64,000 bases of DNA from positions 1 to 64,000 of the forward strand of contig JAUHYD010000019.1 in the NCBI GenBank assembly GCA_030426665.1, written 5' to 3'. The stretch's first letter is position 1; every line of letters starts with the position of its first letter. Shown here piece by piece: positions 43,439-51,667 of the stretch. The notes below the pieces were generated by a model. The model did no database searches, was not told the origin of the DNA, and saw nothing but the letters and a program-made list of their open reading frames with translations. The translations under genes and the position numbers were made by a program. The DNA comes from Bacteroidia bacterium (GTDB lineage Bacteria > Bacteroidota > Bacteroidia > Chitinophagales > Chitinophagaceae).

Positions 43439-43990
43439 TTGGCGATAATAGAAATAGATAAACACCTGCTGCTTCGCGCATATACCAGAGAAGACCATGA
43501 GGCTCTTTTCAATGCGGTTGATAGTTCCCGGAAACACCTCAACCCCTGGATGAACTGGGTAGCCAAAACTACACGGCCTGAACATTCGTTGGAGTTTATT
43601 GAAAATACCATCAATCAATTGCGAGAACAGGAAGCACTGGCACTCGGCATATTCCTAAATGGTGAGCTGGTAGGAGGCGTAGGAATGCATGAGTGGTGCC
43701 ATGACACTAAGCGAGCACAATTAGGGTATTGGATAGCCGCAGACTATGAAGGAAAAGGCATAATAGGTAAATCGCTGACAGCATTTATTGATTACCTGTT
43801 CAGCAAAACCAACCTCAATAAAATAGAGATACACTACGCAGCCGCAAATATCCGTAGCGGTAATGTCGCCCAAAAACTGGGGTTTCGTTTGGAAGGTATT
43901 ATTCGCCAAAGCACCCTGCGTAATGGAATTGCAGAAGACAAGGTGATTACCGGACTACTTAAAAGTGAACGGCTCGCAAATCCGGGATAA
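43439..43990 (+). CDS. RimJ/RimL-type GNAT acetyltransferase
   Basis: A 183-residue acetyltransferase starting with TTG (MAIIEIDKHLLLRAY), 12 bases after the lpxD stop. It shows the family segments HLNPWMNWV, AQLGYWIAADYEGKGIIG for acetyl-CoA binding, and NIRSGNVAQKLGFRLEGIIRQ near the C-terminus. RimJ/RimL relatives acetylate the N-termini of ribosomal proteins or other amines. The substrate is unknown. It is probably co-transcribed with lpxD. Confidence 0.85.
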   Translation: MAIIEIDKHLLLRAYTREDHEALFNAVDSSRKHLNPWMNWVAKTTRPEHSLEFIENTINQLREQEALALGIFLNGELVGGVGMHEWCHDTKRAQLGYWIAADYEGKGIIGKSLTAFIDYLFSKTNLNKIEIHYAAANIRSGNVAQKLGFRLEGIIRQSTLRNGIAEDKVITGLLKSERLANPG

Positions 43991-44057
43991 CAAAAGAAAA
44001 CAGTCTTTTCACTACCATAGTTTTAAATAAAAAAGTATTTTGCAGTTAGAACTACGT

Positions 44058-44240
44058 ATGAAAAAGACATTTACTATAATTACAATTCTTGCGGCACTGA
44101 TACTCACCAGCAGTTGTGGTCGTACGATTTACCGGAAAGACAAATACAAGAGCAACAAGTACGTGAAGGCTAAACAGAGGTATAACTTCTGGCACAAACA
44201 CGGCGCCAGACCTCGGCAACACTACGGTGGTTACTGGTAG
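44058..44240 (+). CDS. Small basic lipoprotein
   Basis: A 60-residue protein starting MKKTFTIITILAALILTSSC; the lipobox LTSSC gives a lipidated Cys. The mature part is about 40 residues and very basic and aromatic (YRKDKYKSNKYVKAKQRY, then HGARPRQHYGGYW). The frame is open to 44040, but the ATG at 44058 begins the signal peptide. No known family; such short basic lipoproteins occur widely in Bacteroidota. Confidence 0.65.
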   Translation: MKKTFTIITILAALILTSSCGRTIYRKDKYKSNKYVKAKQRYNFWHKHGARPRQHYGGYW

Positions 44241-44252
44241 TAGCCAGTAACC
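44229..44252 (+). terminator. Hairpin at the end of the small lipoprotein gene
   Basis: A 9-bp stem (GGTTACTGG with CCAGTAACC) and six-base loop overlap the stop codon at 44238-44240. There is no T tract, so termination is uncertain. Confidence 0.3.
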
Positions 44253-44285
44253 TGAAAACTCCTGCCGTTCCGGAAGAAGTATTGA

Positions 44286-44807
44286 TTACTTTTCATCCGG
44301 CTCAAAGTCCAGTACAGCAGAGTTCATGCAAAAGCGCTTGTACGTTGGTGGTGGCCCATCGTCAAAAATGTGCCCCAAATGGGAATCGCACCTGCCACAT
44401 TGCACTTCAGTACGACGCATACCATGCGAATTGTCGTCAAGGTAGTTCACACTATTGGGTCGCAAAGCCTCGAAAAAGCTAGGCCATCCGCAGGAGCTGG
44501 CGAACTTGGCATCTGACTTGAACAATGGATTACCGCATACAGCACAATAATAGGTTCCTTTCGTGTCCGTTTTATAGTACTTGCCGGAAAAGGCATATTC
44601 CGTTCCCTGTTCCCGGGCAATACTATAAACTCCGGCAGGTAAAATCTTTTGCCATTCGCTATTGGGTACGTTCAGGTGTTCTGTATCCGTACGGGAATAG
44701 TATGGGTTGTTCTTCTTTGTATCCATATTTCCTTCTTTCTGTGCGCTCGTGCATTGCGTAAGCAAAACCATGCAGGCAACCATCGTGATAAAATTAAATA
44801 TACGCAT
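44286..44807 (-). CDS. msrB: Peptide-methionine (R)-S-oxide reductase MsrB, lipoprotein form
   Basis: A 173-residue enzyme that repairs methionine-R-sulfoxide. The N-terminus (MRIFNFITMVACMVLLTQC) is a lipoprotein signal with lipobox LLTQC, so the enzyme acts in the periplasm or at the outer membrane. Zinc-site Cys pairs are in CAVCGNP and CGRCDSH, the catalytic Cys in RFCMNSAVL, and CGWPSF is typical. The frame extends upstream to 44912, but the ATG at 44807 starts the signal. It converges with the small lipoprotein gene. Confidence 0.93.
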   Translation of the reverse strand: MRIFNFITMVACMVLLTQCTSAQKEGNMDTKKNNPYYSRTDTEHLNVPNSEWQKILPAGVYSIAREQGTEYAFSGKYYKTDTKGTYYCAVCGNPLFKSDAKFASSCGWPSFFEALRPNSVNYLDDNSHGMRRTEVQCGRCDSHLGHIFDDGPPPTYKRFCMNSAVLDFEPDEK

Positions 44808-44946
44808 ATCTCCGGTTTTTGTAAAGATAAACGATAGTAAACGGACTTTGGTTTTGTTAAAGTATAAGTGAAGCATAACCACCAGGTACCTATTTGATAT
44901 TTTCAACTTCAAACCACATGTCTTTCTATCTCATTATCTTTAACGA

Positions 44947-46257
44947 ATGCTACCTTCTGTTTCCATCTTCTGGTTTAGACGCGACCTGCGACTTGATGAC
45001 AATGCCGGCCTGTACCATGCATTGAAATCCGGCACACCTGTGCTACCGGTATTTATTTTTGACAAAAATATACTCGAAGACCTTTCAAATAAAAACGATA
45101 AAAGGGTAAAGTTCATTCATGACACAATATCCGAACTACATGCTTCATTGCATCACAGAGGTAGCACCATAAAGGTCATATACGACACCCCGCTTCAAGC
45201 CTTTCAACAACTGACCACCAACTATAATGTAGCCGCAGTATATACCAACCACGACTATGAACCATATGCCAGACAAAGGGATCAGGAAGTAGCAAAGCTG
45301 CTCCATACAAAAGGAATTCAACTAAACACTTTCAAGGATCAGGTCATATTCGAACGTGACGAAATTCTGAAGGACAACGGACAGCCCTACACTGTATTTA
45401 CACCCTACAGCAGAAAGTGGAAAGAAAAACTAAATAGCTTTTACCTGAAGTCGTACCCTACCCAAAAATACTTCCACAACCTCTATCAGTGTCCACCACT
45501 TCCTTTGCCGGACTTACACGAAATCGGCTTTCTCCCAGCGCCATATTCAATACCTCCCCCTGTTTTGAATGAGACAATCGTCGCAGCCTATGACAAGACC
45601 CGCGATATACCGTCAATAGATGGCACATCAAGAATGAGCGTCCACCTGCGTTTCGGCACGGTCAGCATTAGGATGATGGCAAGCCAGGCAAAACAGCTAA
45701 ATCAGACGTACCTAAACGAAATTATCTGGCGAGAGTTCTACATGTGCATTCTTTGGCATTTTCCACAAGTCGTCACGCAATCATTTAAGCCGGAATACGA
45801 CCAAATAGCTTGGCGCAACAACGAATCAGAATATTCGAAATGGTGTAACGGGCAAACGGGTTACCCTATTGTCGATGCCGGTATGAGACAGCTCAATGCC
45901 ACCGGCTATATGCACAACCGTGTGCGTATGATAGTTGCCAGCTTCCTGACAAAACATTTACTAATTGATTGGCGGTGGGGCGAAGCCTATTTCGCTGAAA
46001 AACTCCTCGACTTTGACCTATCTGCAAACAATGGTGGGTGGCAATGGGCAGCTGGATGCGGATGCGACGCTGCACCTTATTTCCGCGTTTTCAATCCGTA
46101 TTTACAAACGGAAAAGTTTGACGCCCAATTGAAGTACATTTCAAAGTGGGTACCAGAATATGCTGATTTTTCCTACCCAAAACCAATAGTTGAACACAAA
46201 TTTGCAAGAGAACGATGCCTGCAGACATACAAGACTGCACTATCAAAGCAGACGTAA
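44947..46257 (+). CDS. phrB: Deoxyribodipyrimidine photolyase
   Basis: A 436-residue flavoprotein that repairs cyclobutane pyrimidine dimers with light. The N-terminal alpha/beta antenna domain starts SIFWFRRDLRLDDNAGL. The FAD domain has SRMSVHLRFGTVSIR, EIIWREFYM, WCNGQTGYPIVDAGMRQL and then NNGGWQWAAGCGCDAAPYFR, all class I signatures. It is slightly shorter than the usual 450-480. The ATG lies 140 bases from the divergent msrB start. A cryptochrome is the less likely alternative. Confidence 0.93.
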   Translation: MLPSVSIFWFRRDLRLDDNAGLYHALKSGTPVLPVFIFDKNILEDLSNKNDKRVKFIHDTISELHASLHHRGSTIKVIYDTPLQAFQQLTTNYNVAAVYTNHDYEPYARQRDQEVAKLLHTKGIQLNTFKDQVIFERDEILKDNGQPYTVFTPYSRKWKEKLNSFYLKSYPTQKYFHNLYQCPPLPLPDLHEIGFLPAPYSIPPPVLNETIVAAYDKTRDIPSIDGTSRMSVHLRFGTVSIRMMASQAKQLNQTYLNEIIWREFYMCILWHFPQVVTQSFKPEYDQIAWRNNESEYSKWCNGQTGYPIVDAGMRQLNATGYMHNRVRMIVASFLTKHLLIDWRWGEAYFAEKLLDFDLSANNGGWQWAAGCGCDAAPYFRVFNPYLQTEKFDAQLKYISKWVPEYADFSYPKPIVEHKFARERCLQTYKTALSKQT

Positions 46258-46398
46258 AACACAATCGGCAGAGATGCTCCCCAAAAAGGGAAAACATAAA
46301 GAAGATAGCATTATGCTACTAATACCAATTTCATTATCTTCATTGCACGTGCTGCCAGAAAGAAACAATTCAATTTCGGACAGAAACCAGAGTAATAC

Positions 46399-46821
46399 AT
46401 GAAAACGATTAATACAGTCTACATTGTTGACGACGATCCGATTTTTGTCTTTACGGCAAAACGGGTGGTTCAGCTTGCTGACTTCTGTAGAGAATATCAT
46501 GTATTTGAGAATGGGAGACTAGCATTAAACAACATTCAAAAAGCCGCGCACGAAACCAAACAACTACCGGATGTAATTCTTCTGGATTTGAATATGCCGG
46601 AAATGGACGGGTGGCAGTTTCTGGACGAACTACAAAAACAACAACTTCACGAAAAAACAAGCGTATACATCGTTTCCTCTTCAATTGATTGCAATGACAT
46701 TGATAGAGCAAGGCAATACAAATGCGTAAAAAAGTACATTATTAAACCACTTACCGTACCTGCGCTGCGGGAAATCACCGACGAAATAGCTAATTCAAGC
46801 GATGACGAAAATCAGGAATAA
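46399..46821 (+). CDS. Single-domain response regulator
   Basis: A 140-residue stand-alone receiver of the Bacteroidota Rcp1-like type. The acidic pocket is VDDDP (residues 10-14), phosphoacceptor Asp63 in LLDLNMPEMDGWQF, and Lys116 in YIIKPL. There is no output domain, so it relays phosphate or acts by protein contact. No kinase is adjacent. It follows the photolyase gene by about 140 bases on the same strand. Confidence 0.9.
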   Translation: MKTINTVYIVDDDPIFVFTAKRVVQLADFCREYHVFENGRLALNNIQKAAHETKQLPDVILLDLNMPEMDGWQFLDELQKQQLHEKTSVYIVSSSIDCNDIDRARQYKCVKKYIIKPLTVPALREITDEIANSSDDENQE

Positions 46822-46859
46822 ATCAACTCAAGGTTCCAGTTTCTGCATCTGTGTTTATT

Positions 46860-46867
46860 TATTTTTG
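46860..46867 (+). promoter_or_regulatory. -7 box of the thioredoxin-like gene
   Basis: TATTTTTG matches TAnnTTTG, 28 bases before the ATG at 46896. Confidence 0.45.
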
Positions 46868-46895
46868 CCTATCAAATTAAACTTAACCGACAACT

Positions 46896-47528
46896 ATGAA
46901 TCAAAATACTAAAGGCGACATGCTCAGCAAGTCTGATTATCAGCAATACCTCCAAAAAAGCATTGGCTACGAAGAGTACATGACCCTTATGGCTGAAAAC
47001 GCCCTGACGAATCCGGATGCTAAATACAAAGAATATATTGTGATGAATCAGCACAGGGAAACCCGTGTCAGCAAAACCTATCATCCCTCGCCCGACATCG
47101 TAAAGCTGATTAGTGAATTAAAACACAATATTACCTGGCTGATAATCACGGAACACTGGTGTGGCGACGCCTCTCAAACGCTACCTGTGCTAAATGCCAT
47201 TGCCAGGATGAGCAATGGAAAAATCAATATGCGACTTGTATTCAGAGATGAAAACCCGGAATTGATGGATGCTTACCTTACTAACGGCACACGTTCTATT
47301 CCCAGGGTAATACAACTAAACGAAGACTTTGTTGTTACAGGCTCATGGGGCCCGAGACCTAAGGAGGCTCAAAAGTTAGTACTGGAGCTCAAAGCCAATC
47401 CGGAAACTGCAGCAGATTATGGCAAGCATTTGCACCTGTGGTATGCAAAGGACAAACAACATGCAATCGAGACAGAAATCAGCAGTCTACTGGCAAAAGG
47501 AGATTTGCTAACGACTAATGCCAACTAA
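46896..47528 (+). CDS. Thioredoxin-like protein with a single active-site Cys
   Basis: A 210-residue cytosolic protein with a thioredoxin fold in its second half: WLIITEHWCGDASQTLPVLN, then LVFRDENPELMDAYLTNGTRSIPRVIQL with the cis-Pro. The active site reads WCGDAS, so the second Cys of CxxC is missing, as in the Thioredoxin_9 family. A mono-thiol role is therefore likely. The first 85 residues are helical and specific to this family. It has its own promoter and converges with the CDGSH gene. Confidence 0.8.
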   Translation: MNQNTKGDMLSKSDYQQYLQKSIGYEEYMTLMAENALTNPDAKYKEYIVMNQHRETRVSKTYHPSPDIVKLISELKHNITWLIITEHWCGDASQTLPVLNAIARMSNGKINMRLVFRDENPELMDAYLTNGTRSIPRVIQLNEDFVVTGSWGPRPKEAQKLVLELKANPETAADYGKHLHLWYAKDKQHAIETEISSLLAKGDLLTTNAN

Positions 47529-47563
47529 ACCTGATCTACACCACATAAATACAGCTCTACGCC

Positions 47564-47602
47564 TCCGGCTATACCACTATGTCTGACATCGTTATAGCCG
47601 GA
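47564..47602. repeat. Inverted repeat between convergent genes
   Basis: TCCGGCTATA at 47564-47573 pairs with TATAGCCGGA at 47593-47602 across a 19-base loop. It could be a terminator for either side, but there is no T tract. Confidence 0.3.
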
Positions 47603-47626
47603 ACAAACGTATGGCGCTGCAAGGCG

Positions 47627-48061
47627 TCACTCGTCGCTAAACCCGACTTTTCTGTGCGAACCGTCACAATACGGTTTGTTAGATGAGGCACCGCAACGGC
47701 AAAACGCAGTCGCTTTAGTTTTGTTTACTTCATTGCCATCTTTGTCTTTTACTCTTAAGTCTCCGTATACCATCAATGGCCCGTTTTTAATTGCCTCCAC
47801 TGATATACCTTGCTTTTCACTTGATTCCTGCTCCATACTGTTTTCTGAATTAAAAATGTAACTCAATGCACCTGAAGGGCATTTTGCAACTTGCTCTAAA
47901 ATACGTTCTTTATCTGCCCCTTCAATATTCACCCACGGTCGGGCTCTGGGGTTAAAAACCTCTCTCAACCCCGTCCAGCAGAGTTTAGAGTGAATGCACT
48001 TATCAGGCTGCCATACTATCGTCACATCATCCTTTACGTACTTTTTTATTGATTGTCCCAT
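47627..48061 (-). CDS. Fused 4Fe-4S (Fer4_19) and CDGSH iron-sulfur protein
   Basis: A 144-residue protein with two cofactor domains. Residues about 5-70 hold the Fer4_19 pattern (KCIHSKLCWTGLREVF, then VAKCPSGAL). Residues about 95-144 hold a CDGSH domain with FCRCGASSNKPYCDGSHRK, whose three Cys and one His bind a 2Fe-2S cluster. A short acidic linker joins them (SENSMEQESSEKQ). Such proteins are seen as electron-transfer or redox-sensing modules; the partner is unknown. It lies downstream of pirin on the same strand, 48 bases away. Confidence 0.88.
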   Translation of the reverse strand: MGQSIKKYVKDDVTIVWQPDKCIHSKLCWTGLREVFNPRARPWVNIEGADKERILEQVAKCPSGALSYIFNSENSMEQESSEKQGISVEAIKNGPLMVYGDLRVKDKDGNEVNKTKATAFCRCGASSNKPYCDGSHRKVGFSDE

Positions 48062-48109
48062 CCTATGTTCAATAACTGATTACTAAATTAACCATGCTGT
48101 ATAAAACGC

Positions 48110-48826
48110 CTATCGCATAGGCACTTCAAATATCAATACGTCACTGGCTTTAGTTGCTGCAATCTCTATGTTTTCAGTATTACTTATACCCATAGCATCT
48201 CTTTTGCCCAACGATTGCCCCTCTATGTTTACACTGCCTTCTATCACGAATACATACGCACCATGCCCAGCACCATGTAATTTATGTGACAGACTTTTAC
48301 CCTCCTCTAAGTTAGTTCTATAAATCCACGCATCCTGATGTATTTTCAACCCATCATCGTCGTTGTCTATCGGTGACACAAGCGTCTTTAATTTATTTAT
48401 CCGGTCTTCCGTGGCAAAAGTCCTTTGATCGTACCGGGGAGCAACATCCCTTTTTGACGGGAATATCCATGTCTGCAGTACGTTCACTTCCTTGTCAGGG
48501 CTGTGGTTATACTCGCTGTGGTACACACCTGTACCAGCACTCATTACCTGTACTTCTCCAGGAACAATTGTCTGTTCATGTCCCATACTGTCTTTGTGTG
48601 CCAACACGCCGTCCAATATGATGGTGATGATTTCCATATTGTCGTGGGGGTGCTTACCAAAACCCATACCACCGGCAATGATATCATCGTTTAAGACGCG
48701 CAAAGCTCCATACTGAATACGGGTCGGATCATACCAACTCGCAAAACTGAATGAATGGTGCGCATCAAGCCAACCGTGGTTTGCATGCCCTCTTCCCGAT
48801 GCCGGATGAAAAACTGTTGTTGCCAT
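48110..48826 (-). CDS. Pirin family protein (cytosolic)
   Basis: A 238-residue bicupin. The N-terminal cupin has the metal site in FGKHPHDNMEIITIILDG and YHSEYNHSPDKE; the opening HPASGRGHANHGWLDAHHSFSF is the family hallmark. Pirins of this type include quercetin dioxygenases and redox-sensing regulators. A second, exported pirin lies at 51668. It is followed by the CDGSH gene. Confidence 0.9.
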   Translation of the reverse strand: MATTVFHPASGRGHANHGWLDAHHSFSFASWYDPTRIQYGALRVLNDDIIAGGMGFGKHPHDNMEIITIILDGVLAHKDSMGHEQTIVPGEVQVMSAGTGVYHSEYNHSPDKEVNVLQTWIFPSKRDVAPRYDQRTFATEDRINKLKTLVSPIDNDDDGLKIHQDAWIYRTNLEEGKSLSHKLHGAGHGAYVFVIEGSVNIEGQSLGKRDAMGISNTENIEIAATKASDVLIFEVPMR

Positions 48827-49070
48827 AATAATTAGTTTTTAAAAATTAGATGTACATACACTTATACAAAATTGATACCAAAACCCATATACTGACAAAA
48901 GTGCAGTATGCCGACAAATATGCGCCTATAAGTCCATCTGCAGGGCGTAACTTTTATACATTGGTTGCCATAGACAATCAGAATTTCATTACTTTGCAAA
49001 TACCGCTAAACGCCCAGGGGCTTAGCACAATATACGAATGTTCATCTGAAAAAAATCTCACTATAGCTTT

Positions 49071-50234
49071 ATGGCACAACACATTCTGGTAATAGACGAC
49101 GAAAAAGCAATACGAAAAGTACTCAACGAGATTCTCACCTTTGAAGGCTTTACAGTAGACGAAGCATCTGATGGGGCAGAGGGAATAAAGAAGATAAATG
49201 ATAACAACTACGACTGTATACTCTGCGACATCAAAATGCCCAAGACCGATGGACTGGAAGTACTCGCCCATGCAAAAAAAGAAAAACCAGATATTCCTTT
49301 TATCGTCATTTCCGGACACGGTACCATAGAAACTGCAGTTGATGCCGTAAAGAACGGTGCATACGACTACATATCAAAACCGCCGGACCTGAACAGGTTG
49401 CTGATAACCCTCCGCAATGCTATGGAGAAGAAGTCGCTGGTAACCGAGACAAAGCAGCTACGCAAACGCATATCCAGGAAGTATGTGATGATAGGTAACA
49501 GCGAACCTATGACGCAAATTCAGGAGACTATAGAAAAAGTGGCCCCTACTGACGCACGGGTATTAATAACCGGCGAAAACGGTGTCGGGAAAGAACTTGT
49601 AGCGAGGCGCATTCACGAATTCAGTACCCGTGTATCCGGCCCCATGATAGAGGTAAACTGCGCAGCCATACCTGCCGACCTAATAGAAAGCGAGCTGTTC
49701 GGGCACGAAAAGGGTTCTTTCACTTCGGCAATTAAGCAACGTATCGGCAAGTTTGAACAAGCAAATGGCGGCACACTTTTTCTTGACGAAATCGGTGATA
49801 TGCACCTGAATGCGCAGGCAAAAATGCTTAGAGCACTACAGGAAGGCACAATATCAAGAGTAGGCAGTGAAAAGTCGATAAAAGTAGATGTCAGAGTAAT
49901 TGCTGCTACGAACAAGAACCTGCTGGAGGAAGTTGAAAAAAAGAACTTCCGTTTAGACCTCTACCACCGCCTGAGTGTGATACTAATACATGTACCACCA
50001 CTCAACGAACGTACTGACGATATACCCGACCTGATTGCACACTTTATTAAAGACATCAGCGACGAATACAAACAACCGGCAAAAGAAATAGAGCCCGACG
50101 CTGTCGCTGCATTGCAAAAACACAACTGGACAGGTAACATACGCGAGCTACGCAACATCGTGGAACGATTGATTATACTGTCTGACAAGACGATAACAAA
50201 GGGCGATGTAGAACGCTACATTACCGGCAATTAG
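49071..50234 (+). CDS. NtrC-type response regulator without C-terminal HTH and with altered GAFTGA
   Basis: A 387-residue protein. The receiver (residues 1-120) has Asp9/Asp10, phosphoacceptor Asp53 (LCDIKMPKTDG) and Lys103 (SKPP). The AAA+ domain (about 140-370) has Walker A GENGVGKE (168-175) and Walker B TLFLDEIGD (235-243). The loop that contacts sigma-54 reads GSFTSA (215-220) in place of GAFTGA. The protein ends at VERYITGN just after the AAA+ domain, so the Fis-type DNA-binding helix is absent. It may act from solution or through a partner. A clear terminator follows. Confidence 0.9.
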   Translation: MAQHILVIDDEKAIRKVLNEILTFEGFTVDEASDGAEGIKKINDNNYDCILCDIKMPKTDGLEVLAHAKKEKPDIPFIVISGHGTIETAVDAVKNGAYDYISKPPDLNRLLITLRNAMEKKSLVTETKQLRKRISRKYVMIGNSEPMTQIQETIEKVAPTDARVLITGENGVGKELVARRIHEFSTRVSGPMIEVNCAAIPADLIESELFGHEKGSFTSAIKQRIGKFEQANGGTLFLDEIGDMHLNAQAKMLRALQEGTISRVGSEKSIKVDVRVIAATNKNLLEEVEKKNFRLDLYHRLSVILIHVPPLNERTDDIPDLIAHFIKDISDEYKQPAKEIEPDAVAALQKHNWTGNIRELRNIVERLIILSDKTITKGDVERYITGN

Positions 50235-50258
50235 TGCCTCTCCAAAAAAAAATCATGG

Positions 50259-50296
50259 CGTCGCAAAGTCCAATGTGTTGGGTTTTGCGACGTTTT
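50259..50296 (+). terminator. Terminator of the NtrC-type gene
   Basis: A 9-bp stem (CGTCGCAAA at 50259-50267 with TTTGCGACG at 50284-50292) with a 16-base loop leads into TTTT. It lies 24 bases past the stop codon. Confidence 0.7.
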
Positions 50297-50469
50297 CATT
50301 TTGCCTATGATAATGTAGTTTGGGGCAATTGGCGGAGCGCTATCCACTTTCATATATCGTATCCGTCCAAAGGTGTTAGTGAGTTACCAAGCAGACAACA
50401 AATGTTTAATTATTTTGTTTTTCAATTAAAATTAATATATTTTTATGTTGCATCATTATCGAATCAGAT

Positions 50470-50760
50470 ATGTCACATGGTATTAAAAGTATTAATGTCA
50501 ATGTCGTAAATAACACTGCGACAATAGAAGTAGACGGTTACTTCTTTAACCAGAAGTATACGCTTGACAGAATTGATGTAAAGCGTCACGACAATGGTAT
50601 TGAATTGTTTATTCGATCAACGTATGACAAGGATGGACCTATCACCGCAGTAACACGACCTTTCCATCGAAACATGTATATCAACCCTATTGCAAAGGGA
50701 AAATACTATGTGCGAATAGACAACAACAACAAGTGGGTTAAATGGTTTGACGTACACTAA
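50470..50760 (+). CDS. Small beta-rich protein of unknown function
   Basis: A 96-residue protein without signal peptide or membrane helix. The pattern of strands (INVNVVNNTATIEVDGYF, then IDVKRHDNGIELFIRSTY, then RPFHRNMYINPIAKGKYYVRID) suggests an Ig-like or beta-sandwich fold like small domains found in bacterial lipoproteins. The end has WVKWFDVH. It lies 36 bases before the 263-residue gene on the same strand, and the two form a probable pair. The upstream region is very AT-rich. I do not recognise a family. Confidence 0.6.
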   Translation: MSHGIKSINVNVVNNTATIEVDGYFFNQKYTLDRIDVKRHDNGIELFIRSTYDKDGPITAVTRPFHRNMYINPIAKGKYYVRIDNNNKWVKWFDVH

Positions 50761-50796
50761 ATTTCATTCATTTTATCATCAACCAAAAACAAAAAA

Positions 50797-51588
50797 ATGG
50801 AGACAAATGACAGCATGCCGAAAGAAATGGCAACCCGTAAAGGAGACAAGATAGAGCGGTTCACACTCGCTGCGTCTAACTATGATGTCGATGAGACACC
50901 GGAAGATGAAATGAGTTCCAATATGCTGGGGCACAATGTCATTCCTCAGGGTATCAAGCGTTACTCAGACCTATTGTATGTGGCCGAGGCACACCATTTG
51001 TACTCGGGCGGTGTGCAAGGAGGAGCTTCAACAGAAACCAACCAACCGACGAAAAGCCGGTTTATGCAATATCAGTATGTTGATGACCCACACCTTCCCA
51101 ATCAACCAAATATTCCGAATCCATATCGCAATCATTTTACAAAAACAGCTTATCAAGGTAAGATATATCATACGGGAGACACCTACGAAAATGTTGTCGC
51201 TCCTACCTATAATGGCCACATTATAGCGGCCGACAGCAGTGATCGTGTAGGTCATCTGGTATTCGGTCCTTATCACATCCTGACACCATCCAAAGTACTG
51301 CCAACACATTACAACTCCTATTTCTTCATAGGTGATTTAGACGGCATATCACCAAATGAGACACTATTGACTTTTGAAATAGGCATTGATACACCGAACG
51401 GCTTTCATAACCTGATCAGACCGCTTGTGTTACGACGTAGTGCGGTAAAAGGCAACAGTGATGCTATGTTCACAACCATCAGAATGAGTACCAATGAAAT
51501 GCTGAGAGGTGTAGAGCAGCGCATTGTATATCACGGGAAGGGATATGTTGAATTCTTCCAGAACTGGTGTTACCGCCCAAGGTCATAA
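50797..51588 (+). CDS. Uncharacterised protein paired with the 96-residue gene
   Basis: A 263-residue soluble protein with no signal peptide, no membrane helix and no known motif. The N-terminal 45 residues are acidic and likely disordered (NYDVDETPEDEMSSNM). The remainder is rich in Tyr, His and Asn (AEAHHLYSGG, YNSYFFIGDLDG, YVEFFQNWCYRPRS at the end) and looks beta-rich. The composition suggests a structural or carbohydrate-facing protein, but there is no evidence for export. It is followed by a terminator shared with the convergent pirin gene. Confidence 0.6.
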   Translation: METNDSMPKEMATRKGDKIERFTLAASNYDVDETPEDEMSSNMLGHNVIPQGIKRYSDLLYVAEAHHLYSGGVQGGASTETNQPTKSRFMQYQYVDDPHLPNQPNIPNPYRNHFTKTAYQGKIYHTGDTYENVVAPTYNGHIIAADSSDRVGHLVFGPYHILTPSKVLPTHYNSYFFIGDLDGISPNETLLTFEIGIDTPNGFHNLIRPLVLRRSAVKGNSDAMFTTIRMSTNEMLRGVEQRIVYHGKGYVEFFQNWCYRPRS

Positions 51589-51621
51589 CACAAAATACCA
51601 TCAATAATACTACTGAATAGA

Positions 51622-51646
51622 AAGGCGGTCATTGTACCGCCTTCTT
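51622..51646. terminator. Terminator between convergent genes
   Basis: An 8-bp stem (AAGGCGGT at 51622-51629 with ACCGCCTT at 51636-51643) with a six-base loop and a pyrimidine-rich tail. It lies between the gene ending at 51588 and the pirin gene ending at 51668. Confidence 0.6.
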
Positions 51647-51667
51647 CATACCCCAAAAACGAGCGCC

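Noticed and set aside
48850-49092. 80-residue plus-strand frame before the NtrC-type gene
   Set aside because: It overlaps the real start, has no recognisable features and probably contains the promoter (TACTTTG near 48990).
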